DNA of 64,000 nt from contig JAMXBD010001099.1 of the NCBI GenBank assembly GCA_024138025.1, positions 310,001 through 374,000 of the forward strand. The letters are read 5' to 3'. Positions 11,701 through 20,718 of the stretch are shown here, piece after piece. Made by a program: the position numbers and the translations under genes. Below the pieces are notes generated by a model, which saw only the letters and a list, made by a program, of their open reading frames with translations, ran no database searches and was not told the DNA's origin. How positions within the stretch are numbered: position 1 is the stretch's first letter; every line of letters begins with the position of its first letter. The stretch is from Combretum micranthum. Its lineage: Eukaryota > Streptophyta > Magnoliopsida > Myrtales > Combretaceae.

Positions 11701-12464
11701 AAATCGTAAGTTATGTGTTTATATGAGAAATTGTTGAGTCTGACATTGATTAAGGACTTAACATATAATTATAGTATAATGTTAAATCTTATATGAGATA
11801 ATTCCTTTTAACAGATCCCCAAACTCAGTTGTGTTTGAACATAAATCCTTGGCCAAATAAATTTGTTTAGTTAGGTATCCAGTAACATGATTGTTGGTTG
11901 ATAGGATTAGCATATCTAAATCAACTAGAAACAAATATGAAAATTTTCATACATGGAAAATTCTATTTTCTAAAATAAAATGAAATTGATGGTTTATCCG
12001 ATCAATAACCCTTAGAAATATATTTTTTTACAAACGTGAAAAAAATAATAAACTTATAGGAAAAGAATTCAAAAAAAAAATAACCAACCCACTAACCTTT
12101 TCGAAAAAGAACTATTGATGTCTAATCTCAATTAGTGAGTACGCTAACACATTTAGGGTAAGTTAAAAGAAAAAAAGCATTTATTTTTCTTTTCTTAGTA
12201 AGCATTAATTTGATTGGCAATTGGTTGTAAATATGATAATTGCATCACTTTGTAACTTTTCTAACCACTTGCAAATATTATATTTTGCTAATACTTCTAG
12301 TATCAACTAACTTTAGAACATTAAAGGAAGTGATTTAATTAAAGATTAAGATAATAACATACGGTGTTAATGAGATAGCCCCAAACCAATAATTTCTAAT
12401 TATTAAAAAATTGATTTTGAATAAGATTTTCATTAACTAACAAAATTTTTCCCTACCTTGGTCA

Positions 12465-12469
12465 AGTGA
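12465..12469. repeat. Target site duplication of the full gypsy element (AGTGA), left
   Basis: AGTGA abuts the left LTR and is repeated exactly after the right LTR at 24867-24871. Confidence 0.85.
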
Positions 12470-12720
12470 TGTAAGGACCCATTCACTTCTTATTTTAAAA
12501 CATGCAAATCTAGTTCCCAACCACATGTAACTTGTAGAATTACATGTAAAGTGTCTATAAAGAAAGAGTTTGTATTAATTGTTTGCCAAACCTATTACAA
12601 GAACCATTTCCTAACATCTGATAAAAGAAAATACATACATGTAAGTTTATCAAAATATCTAACAACTATTACATTGTTCTAATGATATCCCTCCTATTAT
12701 ATTATAAAGGTCTTCCATCA

Positions 12721-12815
12721 TCAAGGTCGCGGTTCATAATCATCCAATTCATCCAGAAAGTCCTCAAAATCAGTTCCATATCCCAACTGACTATAAAACT
12801 CATCCTCATTAACAC
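12721..12815 (-). other. Short acidic ORF after TTTCAG in the 3' LTR
   Basis: On the minus strand CTTCTATTTCAG is followed in phase GT-GTT-AAT by 30 sense codons and a stop. The peptide starts VNEDEFYSQ and contains GYGTDFEDFLDELDD, strongly acidic. Just upstream is GTACTAGATCTTTGGCTCAT. The 5' LTR keeps 24 of these codons, and unrelated-looking LTRs in this window keep the same layout and phase. No ATG opens the frame, so an upstream exon would be needed. Whether it is ever translated is unknown. Confidence 0.5.
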
Positions 12816-13648
12816 CTGAAATAGAAGATCATGAGCCAAAGATCTAGTACACAAGTAACACAAACACATATGAAGTGTCAGCACAATTAAAACACAAACA
12901 CATATGAAGTGTCAGGCACAATTAAACTATATGCAATGCTTCAACTATCAATTTATTATCTAATAATTAAGTTCATTGATCAACAAATGAGTATTCAAAC
13001 TCTGGAATAAGCTATTGGGAAGCTGGGGATCTTGAGTAACAGCAACTGCTCAAGGGCTTGATATAGACAGCTCAAATATCCCCTATATCTAAATGAAAAC
13101 GAATAGTAACTTCATCTAAAGTTAATAGCTATTACTCAACTTTACTTAACTTAATCCATAATATCACTTAGTTCAATTGATCCCATAAACATGAACTAAA
13201 TCATATTATTTTTTCTTAAGAATAAGCAAATGTTACACTGATACTATTCTCCCTATCAATTACCCGTTGAGCCACTTATAAATTGTCAAATTACAATGAC
13301 AGGGGTAGCCTAGGCGTCGAAACTACCATGTTAACCTCGTTAATAGGGTTACCGCTCCCCAGACCAGATTCAATGGCAAAAAGCATAACCAATACAAACA
13401 CTTTTTAAACCATTTTTAATTAAGATCAAGTTAGGATATGCCTATCTAAAGCAAACAACAGCTAAGTTACTATGTACCTAAGATATCTAAAGAAGGTTTA
13501 GAAGATATTTTCAACTAAGAAGAAGTATCTATAAGAAAATAGTTCAATTCATAAAAACCTAAATATGAATTTCAAATAATTCTTAAGTTCTTCCCTCAAA
13601 GTAAAACTTAAATAAAAATCATATTAAATTACAACCCTAGCATTAATA

Positions 13649-13664
13649 TATATATATATATATA
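13649..13664. repeat. (TA)n microsatellite in the 3' LTR
   Basis: A TA run at the same LTR position as the run at 23588-23602 in the 5' LTR. Confidence 0.85.
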
Positions 13665-13727
13665 GATATAGATATAAATATAACACATTCCTTTATTTTG
13701 AATATATATATTTTGTAAAGGCATAAC

Positions 13728-13900
13728 AAGGTGCACGACCTTTTGCTTGGCTGTGCTTGAGGCCATGCTGGACACAAAAAAGTGTCTAGAATCATGTTTG
13801 CTTGCAAAATACTCAGTATGGACTTGTGCATGCCCGTGCACAAAGCCGTGCTGAGGGCAAAAAAGTGCCCAAAAGGCATGGCCATGCTAGAGCTCGTATT
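13728..13900 (-). repeat. U3 repeat cluster of the 3' LTR
   Basis: Two ~80-bp units share GCC-TGCTG-G--CAAAAAAGTG, followed by an ATG/CATG-rich end (about 13760-13800 and 13844-13885), separated by a TGCATGCCCGTGCAC palindromic stretch. The cluster is distinctly less AT-rich than the rest of the LTR. Confidence 0.65.
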
Positions 13901-14881
13901 GATTGGAAAAAATGGGCAGCGTCCTTTGCAAAAATCCCTTATTTTCTTTACACTTTTTTCTCAACTTTAACACATTTTACTTTAACTAAATCACCATAAA
14001 AACGACATACGACTCCTTACAAACTCCTAACAACATCAATACACAAAAACCCCACATCCACAACATCAAACAACTTCCAAAAATTCATATCCACACTTGA
14101 ACTTTTCATAAACTTTACTAACTTATTCCTCTCCAAAACAACTTCAACACTACCCTACACTCAACTAATATACTTCAAGAACTTATTTAACTCTAGTGAT
14201 CGACATAAATAATGAAAATCACATTCAAACCATAAAATCCTATTAGAATAAAAAGTCATTCTCACATGGAAAACAAATGAATAACTAATCATATAAGTAC
14301 ACAAAGTTTCCTTGAACTTCCTTAACTTATAGATGATGAATGGAAGAGAGTTCTTACTGAATTGAGAAAGAAAATTTGGAATGAAAAGATGGTATGGGAA
14401 GGAACTAAGCTCCATCAGGTTTGGTTTATTTTAGGGTTTGTTTTTAGCTTATATAATTTGTCAAAATAAGTTTGTAATTGTCCTCATCATGTTGACTTTT
14501 GTGGTAGCTGCTACGGGACAAAAAAGGCTTAGGTTTAGGCCGAATTTAGTTCAAATTTGGGCTTGATTTTGAGTCTAATATGGCTTAGGTTTGGGACTTA
14601 ATGTTTTCAAATGCTTGGCTTCAAAAATCTTCTCTATAAGGTGTTGAAAATGGCTTAAACAAAACAAACATTACAAACTCATATATTAATTTACACTAAC
14701 ACATCATATTTCATTAACTAATTATTCACTAAAATTTCTATGTTTCAAGAAAACATAACATATATTAACTTTACACTAACACATTAAATTATCGTCAACT
14801 AAACTCTTGACAAAATTCATAATTTAATTAAATCAACATATGTATTCAATTAATTATGCATTGAAATTCTTGGCTATTATA

Positions 14882-14891
14882 CTCTCCCATT
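14882..14891 (-). other. Polypurine tract of the gypsy element
   Basis: The minus strand reads AATGGGAGAG directly before the 3' LTR, the expected primer site for plus-strand DNA synthesis. Confidence 0.75.
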
Positions 14892-14892
14892 C

Positions 14893-15724
14893 TTTAAGAA
14901 GTTTTGTCCCCGAAACTTATCCTATTCATTCCTCAAATAACTTTAGATACTTTTTTCTCGTGGTGCTTTCAACTTCTTAGATAGCTTCCTATTCATTCTG
15001 GCTACTCCACTGCACTTTAACCATGGGAATTGTTTTGTTCCTTAAAGTTTTGTCCATTCTTCTCGGAATTCTTATAGGCATTTCAACTGTAGTTAGATCG
15101 GGCCGAATTTTTGGTTGATTCGTGTCGATGACAGCATCGGGATCTAATATACATTTTCATAACTGAGATACATGAAAAACGTTATGTACATTAGATAAAT
15201 TTGGGGGCAAAGCCAATCTGTAAGCCAATGGTCCAATTCTTTCTAATATCTCAAATGGACTAATATATCTCAGATTTAACTTACCTTGACACCAAATCTA
15301 AATACTACTTTTATCGATGATACTCGGAGGAATACATGATCACATACTTCAAACTCAAGATGTCCTCGCCCTATATCTCATAGCTTTTGTATCTGTCTTT
15401 AGCTGCTTTCATTCTCTGTTTGAAAACTCTGATCTTATCAATAGTGTGTTGTACTAAATATTTGCCAATCAAAACTCTTTCTCCCACTTCATCCTAATAT
15501 AGAGGAGATCTATATTTCCTTCCATACAGAGCTTCATACGGAGCCATTTATATGGTTGATTGATAATTGTTATTACATGCAAATTCGACCAAAGGCAAAT
15601 GGCGATCCCATGGCCCTCCAAAATCTAATGCATAGGCTCTCAATATATCTTCTAAAATTTGAATTGTTCTCTCGGATTGCTCGTCTGTTTGTAGATGAAA
15701 AGTAATACTAAACTAAAGATGAGC
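14893..15724 (-). pseudogene. Integrase C-terminal part and tail of gypsy pol (broken)
   Basis: Reading leftward from the nested solo LTR, the minus strand gives FHLQTDEQSERTIQIL, LRAYALDFGGPWDRHLPL, then EALYGRKYRSPLY, all hallmarks of the catalytic core end of plant gypsy integrases, including the Glu of the D,D-E triad (in DEQSE). After frameshifts comes a segment with [19 protein letters not shown] and then IRIPRRMDKTLRNKTI, the C-terminal region typical of chromoviruses. In-frame stops occur throughout. A clear chromodomain could not be read. Confidence 0.85.
15720..15724. repeat. Target site duplication (TGAGC) of the solo LTR in integrase
   Basis: TGAGC at 15720-15724 is repeated at 17165-17169, exactly flanking the insertion. 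Confidence 0.8.
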
Positions 15725-15942
15725 TGATAAGTGTCTTTAGACCCTTAATTTTGGTGTTATTTGAACATTCTTGATATGTAATTTTTGGGATTTCATGGAG
15801 AAAAGGACATTTATTTTGTGAAAAATTTATTTCATGGTTTAAAAAATCATTTTTAGAAGTTTTTATGATGATTCAAAGGAAATCAAAGCAAATTAAACAA
15901 GTTTGAATCAATTTTATTCAAGAAGGAATTTCATGTTTTCAT

Positions 15943-16205
15943 TCTTTTCATTCATCTTGGCTAGGAAGGACACTAGGGAAGACAACAGAATGCTTTATTG
16001 AAGAAAAGTGTTTCAGCCTTACCCTTATCCTTGGCCAGGAAGGACGCCAGGGAAGACATCAGTAGCTACACATGAAGAAAGTTTTCAGCCTTTTCATTCA
16101 TCCTGGCCAGGAAGAACGTTGAGGAAGACAACAGAATGCTCTTAGGCCGAATTTAAGTTATTTTGCCGTCATCCTTGCCCCGATCTTGGCCAGGATGACG
16201 CCCAG
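15943..16205 (+). repeat. Imperfect ~70-bp U3 repeats of the solo LTR
   Basis: Three units share ATCYTGGCYAGGAAGRAC, then GGAAGACA-CAG. They start near 15953, 16027 and 16099. A fourth shortened unit (TTGGCCAGGATGACGCCCAG) lies at 16186-16205, just before the TATA box. Confidence 0.8.
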
Positions 16206-16229
16206 GATGAACTGGGATTTTTCCAAAAC

Positions 16230-16237
16230 TATAAATA
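16230..16237 (+). promoter_or_regulatory. TATA box of the solo LTR
   Basis: AACTATAAATAGTGC lies about 505 bp into the LTR and directly after the U3 repeats, the normal place for the LTR promoter. Confidence 0.7.
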
Positions 16238-17169
16238 GTGCTCTGTTTTCTTGTTTTATAACTTTTAGATCATTTCTCTGGGCTCTAAGACAGAAATTAC
16301 GAAGGACTTTGCTAGGGCATCCATTGAAGATCTCAAGACATCAATTAGGGTTTATTCTTTCTATCATAATTCTTTCTATTTCCTCTAGATCTTTTGTTCT
16401 TATTATAAATCTCATGGAGGAGTAGATTCTTATACTCTTCATCTTGTGAAACCCTAACCATACGAATTGAAATGTCTTTTGATTAATGAATGTTCATGCC
16501 TTTGTATCTATTCATGTGATTCAATAGTCTTGTGATTGATTTGTGCACAAATTAATTGCATGTTTGATTCTGATTTGATTGAAAGAGGTTTCATTCAATT
16601 AGATAGATCTTCATGAATAGAGGAATTGCTTATTTCACCTAGAGGTAGGGAAATCACGATTTTCTGCTATAAAGAATTTAATTCTTGTTCAAGGATCATG
16701 ATCTTTTATGCAATCCTATGTGATGTTAGTAAGGGAGAGGTCTCTACTATCTCATTTAGGGTTTAGGAATTGATTAACTCGAGGGAGGAATTGATTTACT
16801 TGTTGAGATCCCGCAGTGCAAAGCATGAATGATTCATTAATCAATCTTTTATCATAAGAACTTTAGGTTTAGGGTGGATCAAGGTGGAGAGTATGTCTTG
16901 TGATTGAATTCATCTTTGAAAGCAAACATTAATTGATCTTAGAGCTTGTTTAATCTTTTGCTTAGTAGTTAATTGTAGATTTCTCTCCAAAATTTAGGTT
17001 AAATAGTAGAGAACCGGTAATACTAGTACTTGTTCTTCTAAATCCCTGAGGACGACACCCTAAAATCTATGCTACATCGAATAGGTGCGCTTGCCTAGCT
17101 TTGATCGTAGATTTAATCGGGTTTATAAATTCTAGAAATTAATACGATCGATAAAACATCATCATGAGC

Positions 17170-17902
17170 ACTAGCTTTTCCAAAATCGACTGACAAATCT
17201 TAGGTCTCTATCTGACACAATCGATATTGGTATTCCATATAACCACACTATTTCCTATATATAGATTTGAGCCATCTTCTCCAACGAATATCCAACTCTC
17301 AACGGAATGAAATGTGTGGATTTTTTCAATCTATCCATGATTACCCATACTACTTCATCTTTAGCCAATGTTCTTGGTAGGGTAGATACAAAGTCGATTG
17401 TTATGTTTTCCCATTTCCATTCAGGTATTGACAAAGGTTGAAGTTCACCTCCAAGTCTTTGGTGTTCAATTATAATCTGTTGACATGTTAAGCACTTGGA
17501 TACATGACTAGCTACAACCTATTTTATATTATCCCACCAAAATATTCTCTTCAAGTCCTTGTACATCTTTGTGCTTCCTGGATGAATGGAGTAGGCTGAA
17601 GCATGAGATTCCTTCACAACTTCTTTTCTCAAACTGTAAATTTTTTGTACATAAATTCTATTCGCATATCTTGCAACACCTTCATCATCAAGCCTTAACT
17701 CTATCCTCTTCCCATTCCTTATGGTAGTCATCAACTTTTCACTTGTAGGATCTTCTTTCTGACTTTGCTTAATCCGATCTAAAATCGTAGGTTGCAATGT
17801 CAAGATGGTAAGCATAACATCAACCTTCTTTAAGGTCAGCTCAATATCCATTTTCCTGAATTCCTCTTGTATCTCTTTCTGATCCGTGATCAAAGTTGCC
17901 AC
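17170..17902 (-). pseudogene. Integrase N-terminal zinc finger and first part of catalytic core (broken)
   Basis: A 127-codon open stretch (17519-17902) ends with SAYSIHPGSTKMYKDLKR then IFWW, the HH half of the HHCC finger. After a stop the CC half (CLTCQQ) is encoded near 17478-17494. Further left come the readings WKWENITIDFV and LKKSTHFIPLRVGYSLEKMA, which hold the first catalytic Asp region of retroviral-type integrase. The frame is interrupted by the stop at the finger and then by the solo LTR. Context: continues from RNase H on its right and into 14893-15724 on its left. Confidence 0.88.
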
Positions 17903-17908
17903 ATTTAT

Positions 17909-18485
17909 TTACTTCTTTCTACTCAGAGCGTTAGCTACAATCTTTCTACTCAGAGCATCAGCTACAACATTTGCTTTTCTCAAGGAATATAGGATCTCAA
18001 CATCATAGTCTTTGATCAATTCTAGCACCGTCTCTGCCTCATGTTGAGTTCCCTTTGAGTGAAAATATATTTTAGACTTTTGTGATTTGTGTAAGTCTTG
18101 CATTTTTCACTGAAGAGATATTGTCTCCATAACTTTAAGGCTAAAATTATCACCGCCAACTCTAGGTCATGAATAAGATAGTTCTTCTCATGTGGTTTTA
18201 ACTGTCTCGAAGCATAGGCTATCAATCTACCGTCTTGCATAAGAACACATCTTAAACCTTGAATTTAAGCTTTATTATATGTCACAAATTCTTTCTCACT
18301 AACTGATAAACTAACATTAGGGCCGATACTAATCGTCTCTTCAACTCTTGGAAACTCCTTTCACATTTGTCATCCCATATGAATCTAACATGATTTTGTG
18401 CCAATTTTGTTAATAGAGATGCAATCTTTGAAAAACCTTCAACAAATCTTCTATAATAGCTTGCTAGCCCCAGTAAACTTCGCAC
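17909..18485 (-). pseudogene. RNase H domain and RT thumb/connection of gypsy pol (broken)
   Basis: Rightmost, 18282-18485 reads [20 protein letters not shown], the standard post-RT motif of gypsy pol. Next, 18022-18240 carries [18 protein letters not shown], then [16 protein letters not shown], the RNase H region with its Glu. 17909-18103 ends NVVADALSRK, the usual RNase H end; a short duplication repeats ALSRK there. The pieces are in different frames, so the gene is dead. Confidence 0.88.
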
Positions 18486-18591
18486 TTCCGTAACGTTTGT
18501 TGGTCTTTGCCACCTATAAAAGCTTCAACTTTCTCAGGGTCAATCGAAAACTCGATTCTTCGATATTACATGTCCTAAGAAAGCTATTTTC

Positions 18592-19101
18592 TCAAGCCAA
18601 AATTTCATTTACTAAACTTGGCATATAACTGATTCTTTGTAACACTAGCTTCAAATGCTCTTCTTGATCTTTCTTATTTCGTGAATACACCAACATGTCA
18701 TCAATGAACATGATTACAAACAAATCCAAATAATCTTTAAACACTTTATTCATGAGATCCATGAATGTGGGTAGAGCATTAGTTAATCTGAATGGCATGA
18801 CTAAGAATTTGAAATGCCCATACTGAGTGGGAAAAGACAACATTGATATGTGCTCTGGTTTAATTTTGAGCTGATTGTACTCAGATCTCAAGTCAATCTT
18901 TGAAAATACTTTCGCTCCTTTCAACTAATCAAATGAGTCATCGATTCGTGGAAAAGGATACTTATTGTTTATTGTGACTTAATTCAATTCCCTATAATCG
19001 ATGTACATCCGCAAACTCCCATCTTTATTCTTAAAAAATAGAACAAGTGCACCCCATTGGAAAATACTTAGTCTGATAAAATCAAGTTCTTGTAAATCCA
19101 A
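18592..19101 (-). pseudogene. Reverse transcriptase core of the gypsy element (broken)
   Basis: Reading leftward: LLDLQELDFIRLS, then the KDGSLRMYIDYRELN motif with a stop after it, then a 110-codon open stretch (18592-18924) with [31 protein letters not shown] and the active-site tetrapeptide FIDD at 18697-18708, where most gypsy elements have YVDD or YLDD. The two catalytic Asp residues are retained. The upstream part of the domain is displaced to 20095-20392 by the SINE-like insertion. Confidence 0.9.
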
Positions 19102-19106
19102 TAATT
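19102..19106. repeat. Target site duplication (TAATT) of the palindromic insertion
   Basis: TAATT(G) at 19102-19107 recurs at 20090-20095. Removing the insertion and one copy restores an open RT frame through KELKQQLL and LDLQELDF, which confirms the boundary to within a base or two. Confidence 0.75.
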
Positions 19107-19600
19107 GTCACGCCCCGCCCCCGCAGGCGACGGTAACGCGATGCTAGGGCAGGCAACCACCACTGGCCCCCTTAGTGATAATGGCCGACATCCACCCTCA
19201 GGTGAGACCCCAACCAATGCATGCCCCGTAGGGTATCACGGGCACTATAGGTATTGTTACCTTCAGGTGAGTTTGACCCCAGTTGCAGCCTTTAGGGATC
19301 GAACCCATGACCTGAGGCTTTTGCCTGTCCCAAAGGCAACACCTCTTACCAATTGATTTGAGGTGTTGCCTTTGGGGCAGGCAAAAGCCTTAGGTCTGGG
19401 GTTCGAATCCTAGAGGCTGCAGACTAGGTTCAACTCTATCTAAAGGTAACAATACCTATAGTGTCCGTGGTACCCTGCGGGGCATGCGTTGGTTGGGGTC
19501 TCACCTGAGGGTGGATGTAGGCCATTATCACTAGGGGGGCCAGTGGTGGTTGCCTGCCCTGGCATCCCGTTGCCATTGCCTACAGGGGCGGAGCGTGACA
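19107..19600. repeat. Palindrome 1 (arms 19107-19354 and 19355-19600)
   Basis: The left end TCACGCCCCGCCCC is the inverse of the right end GGGGCGGAGCGTGACA. The centre near 19355 joins AACACCTCTTACCAATTGA to TTTGAGGTGTTGCC. Box B copies lie at 19400-19410 (plus, GGTTCGAATCC) and 19296-19306 (minus, GGGTTCGATCC). Confidence 0.8.
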
Positions 19601-20089
19601 TAAAAAGGCGCAGGCAACGGCGATGTGGTGCCGGTGCAGACAAACCCACCACTGGCCCCCTAGTGATAATGGCCGATATCCACCCTCAGGTAAGACCCCA
19701 ACCAACGCATGCCCCACAGGGTATCACGGGCACTATAGTATTGTTACCTTTAGGTAGAGTTGAACCCAGTCTGTAGCCTCTAGGATTCGAACCCTAGACC
19801 TAAGGCTTTTGCCTGCCCCAAAGGCAACACCTCAGATCAATTGGTAAGAGGTGTTGCCTTTGGGGCAGGCAAAAGCCTCAGGTCATGGGTTCAATCCCTG
19901 AAGGCTGTAACTGGGGTCAAACTCACCTGAGGGTAACAATACCTATAGTGTCCGTAATACCCTGAGGGGCATACGTTGGTTGGGGTCTCACCTAAGGGTG
20001 GATGTCGGCTATTATCACTAAGGGGCCAGTGGTGGGTTTGCCTGCCCTGGCATCACATTGCCGTCGCCTGAGGGGGCTGGATGTGACAG
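19601..20089. repeat. Palindrome 2 (arms about 19601-19832 and 19833-20088)
   Basis: It has the same arm sequence as palindrome 1, but its left tail starts TAAAAAGGCGCAGGCAACGG, so the terminal GTCACG is lost at the junction between the two palindromes. Box B copies: 19783-19793 (minus, GGTTCGAATCC) and 19888-19898 (plus, GGTTCAATCCC). Box A-like TCAATTGGTAAGAGG at 19837-19851 gives a tRNA-like spacing of about 50 bp to box B. Confidence 0.8.
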
Positions 20090-20094
20090 TAATT

Positions 20095-20392
20095 GTTGTT
20101 TCAGTTCTTTCAATTTAGTTAGTGCCATGCTATAAGGACCTTTGGAAATAGGAACTGCTCCCAGGACTATGTCAATTCCAAACTCAATTTCTTGGGTTGG
20201 AGGTAAACTAGATAAATTTTTGAGAAACACATCCATGAAATCCTTCACTGCCAATATTGTACTGATCTCCACCTCCTTCCCATTAACTGTAGCTACAATA
20301 GATTTTGTCCACGATTCCATGGAATTCATACTTCTTGGTCTAAGTCTCTTAAGAGTGTAGGTAAATTTCCCATTCTCCAAATCAAAACTCAA
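20095..20392 (-). pseudogene. Protease-RT linker and RT N-terminus of the gypsy element
   Basis: The minus-strand frame from 20392 reads MSFDLENGKFTYTLKRLRPR, then KDFMDVFLKNLSSLPPTQEI, then GAVPISKGPYSMALTKLKEL, the standard sequence before the first RT motifs in plant gypsy pol. It stops making sense exactly at the palindrome insertion and resumes at 19101. Confidence 0.88.
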
Positions 20393-20434
20393 CTCTCCTT
20401 TATGACAATCTATGGTAACTTTATATATATTTAG

Positions 20435-20701
20435 CTAGTTCATACTCATGATCACATCAAAATCAGATAAAGGCAAAATTATCATATCAATCGAGAAATT
20501 TACTTCAGAAATCGATTCATTAACATTTCTACAAATACATGGTTGTCTAGTTTCAACAACTAAAGGAGTATTTATGCACATCACATGATCACTCAACACT
20601 TCAAAAGCAAGCTCACATTCATTCATAAATTTTTTAGATATACAAGCATGAGTAGCTCTCATGTCTATTAAAACATATGCATGTCGATTTGAAACAAGCA
20701 A
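20435..20701 (-). pseudogene. Retropepsin (aspartic protease) of the gypsy element, catalytic motif altered
   Basis: An 88-codon open stretch reads VLIDMRATHACISKKFMNEC and ends LSDFDVIMSMN. In active elements the first motif is D-T/S-G-A and the end reads DFDVILGMDWL. Here the catalytic loop is D-M-R-A, so the protease would be inactive even if the frame were intact. It lies between the zinc knuckles and the RT linker, the normal gypsy order. Confidence 0.85.
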
Positions 20702-20718
20702 GGTACCTACCGAAGTGT

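Larger units (their letters stand above)
9769..12464. other. Intergenic DNA without recognisable gene
   Basis: The stretch is low complexity: a poly-T tract, the G-rich run at 10042-10065, a purine-rich zone to about 10470, then DNA with scattered TAGGGTTT-like words. The phrase TCTAGGGGTTTATAATGA at about 10883 recurs nearly unchanged at about 11429, hinting at an old duplication or LTR. No coding domain was found. Confidence 0.4.
12470..14881 (-). repeat. 3' LTR of the gypsy element
   Basis: The 2412-bp repeat begins (plus strand) TGTAAGGACCC and ends GGCTATTATA, so on the element strand it runs TA...CA where TG...CA is standard. It aligns along its length with 22323-24866. It contains a TA microsatellite near 13649-13664, GC-richer U3 repeats at 13728-13900, and the acidic short ORF at 12721-12815. 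Confidence 0.92.
15725..17164 (+). mobile_element. Solo LTR of a second retrotransposon lineage, inside integrase
   Basis: This 1440-bp insertion starts TGATAAGTGTC and ends AAAACATCA (TG...CA) with a 5-bp TGAGC duplication on each side. It splits the integrase frame between the readings SRFWK and FHLQTDEQ. It has a TATA box at 16230-16237, three to four GC-richer repeats upstream of it, and near its 3' end CCCTGAGGACGACACCC, a phrase of the kind seen near the 3' ends of Tat/Athila-type LTRs. The lineage call is inference. A 79-codon ORF at 16186-16425 crosses the promoter and is probably fortuitous. Confidence 0.88.
19107..20089. mobile_element. Tandem pair of head-to-head tRNA-related SINE-like palindromes in RT
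   Basis: The ~983-bp GC-rich block consists of two ~490-bp palindromes in tandem. Each palindrome is two copies of one sequence arranged head to head: the tRNA-like heads meet in the middle and the tails (ending near GTGACA / TGTCACG) point outward. Four arms therefore alternate minus, plus, minus, plus. Heads carry pol III box B matches, GGTTCGAATCC or near it, and a box A-like TCAATTGGTAAGAGG. A 5-6 bp TAATT(G) duplication flanks the whole block. No coding sequence. SINE origin is inferred from the heads; the short duplication and the terminal inverted GTGACA would also fit a foldback DNA element. Confidence 0.75.

Noticed and set aside
16186..16425. 79-codon ORF in the solo LTR
   Set aside because: It starts upstream of the LTR's own TATA box and crosses the promoter, so it cannot be in the LTR transcript from its first codon.
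19105..19776. Several 70-95 codon ORFs on both strands
   Set aside because: They read through the GC-rich palindromic arms in both directions. The arms are non-coding and self-complementary.
19837..19910. Possible tRNA gene
   Set aside because: Box A- and box B-like sequences are present, but no acceptor stem or clean cloverleaf could be drawn. The sequence is one arm of a repeated palindromic element.
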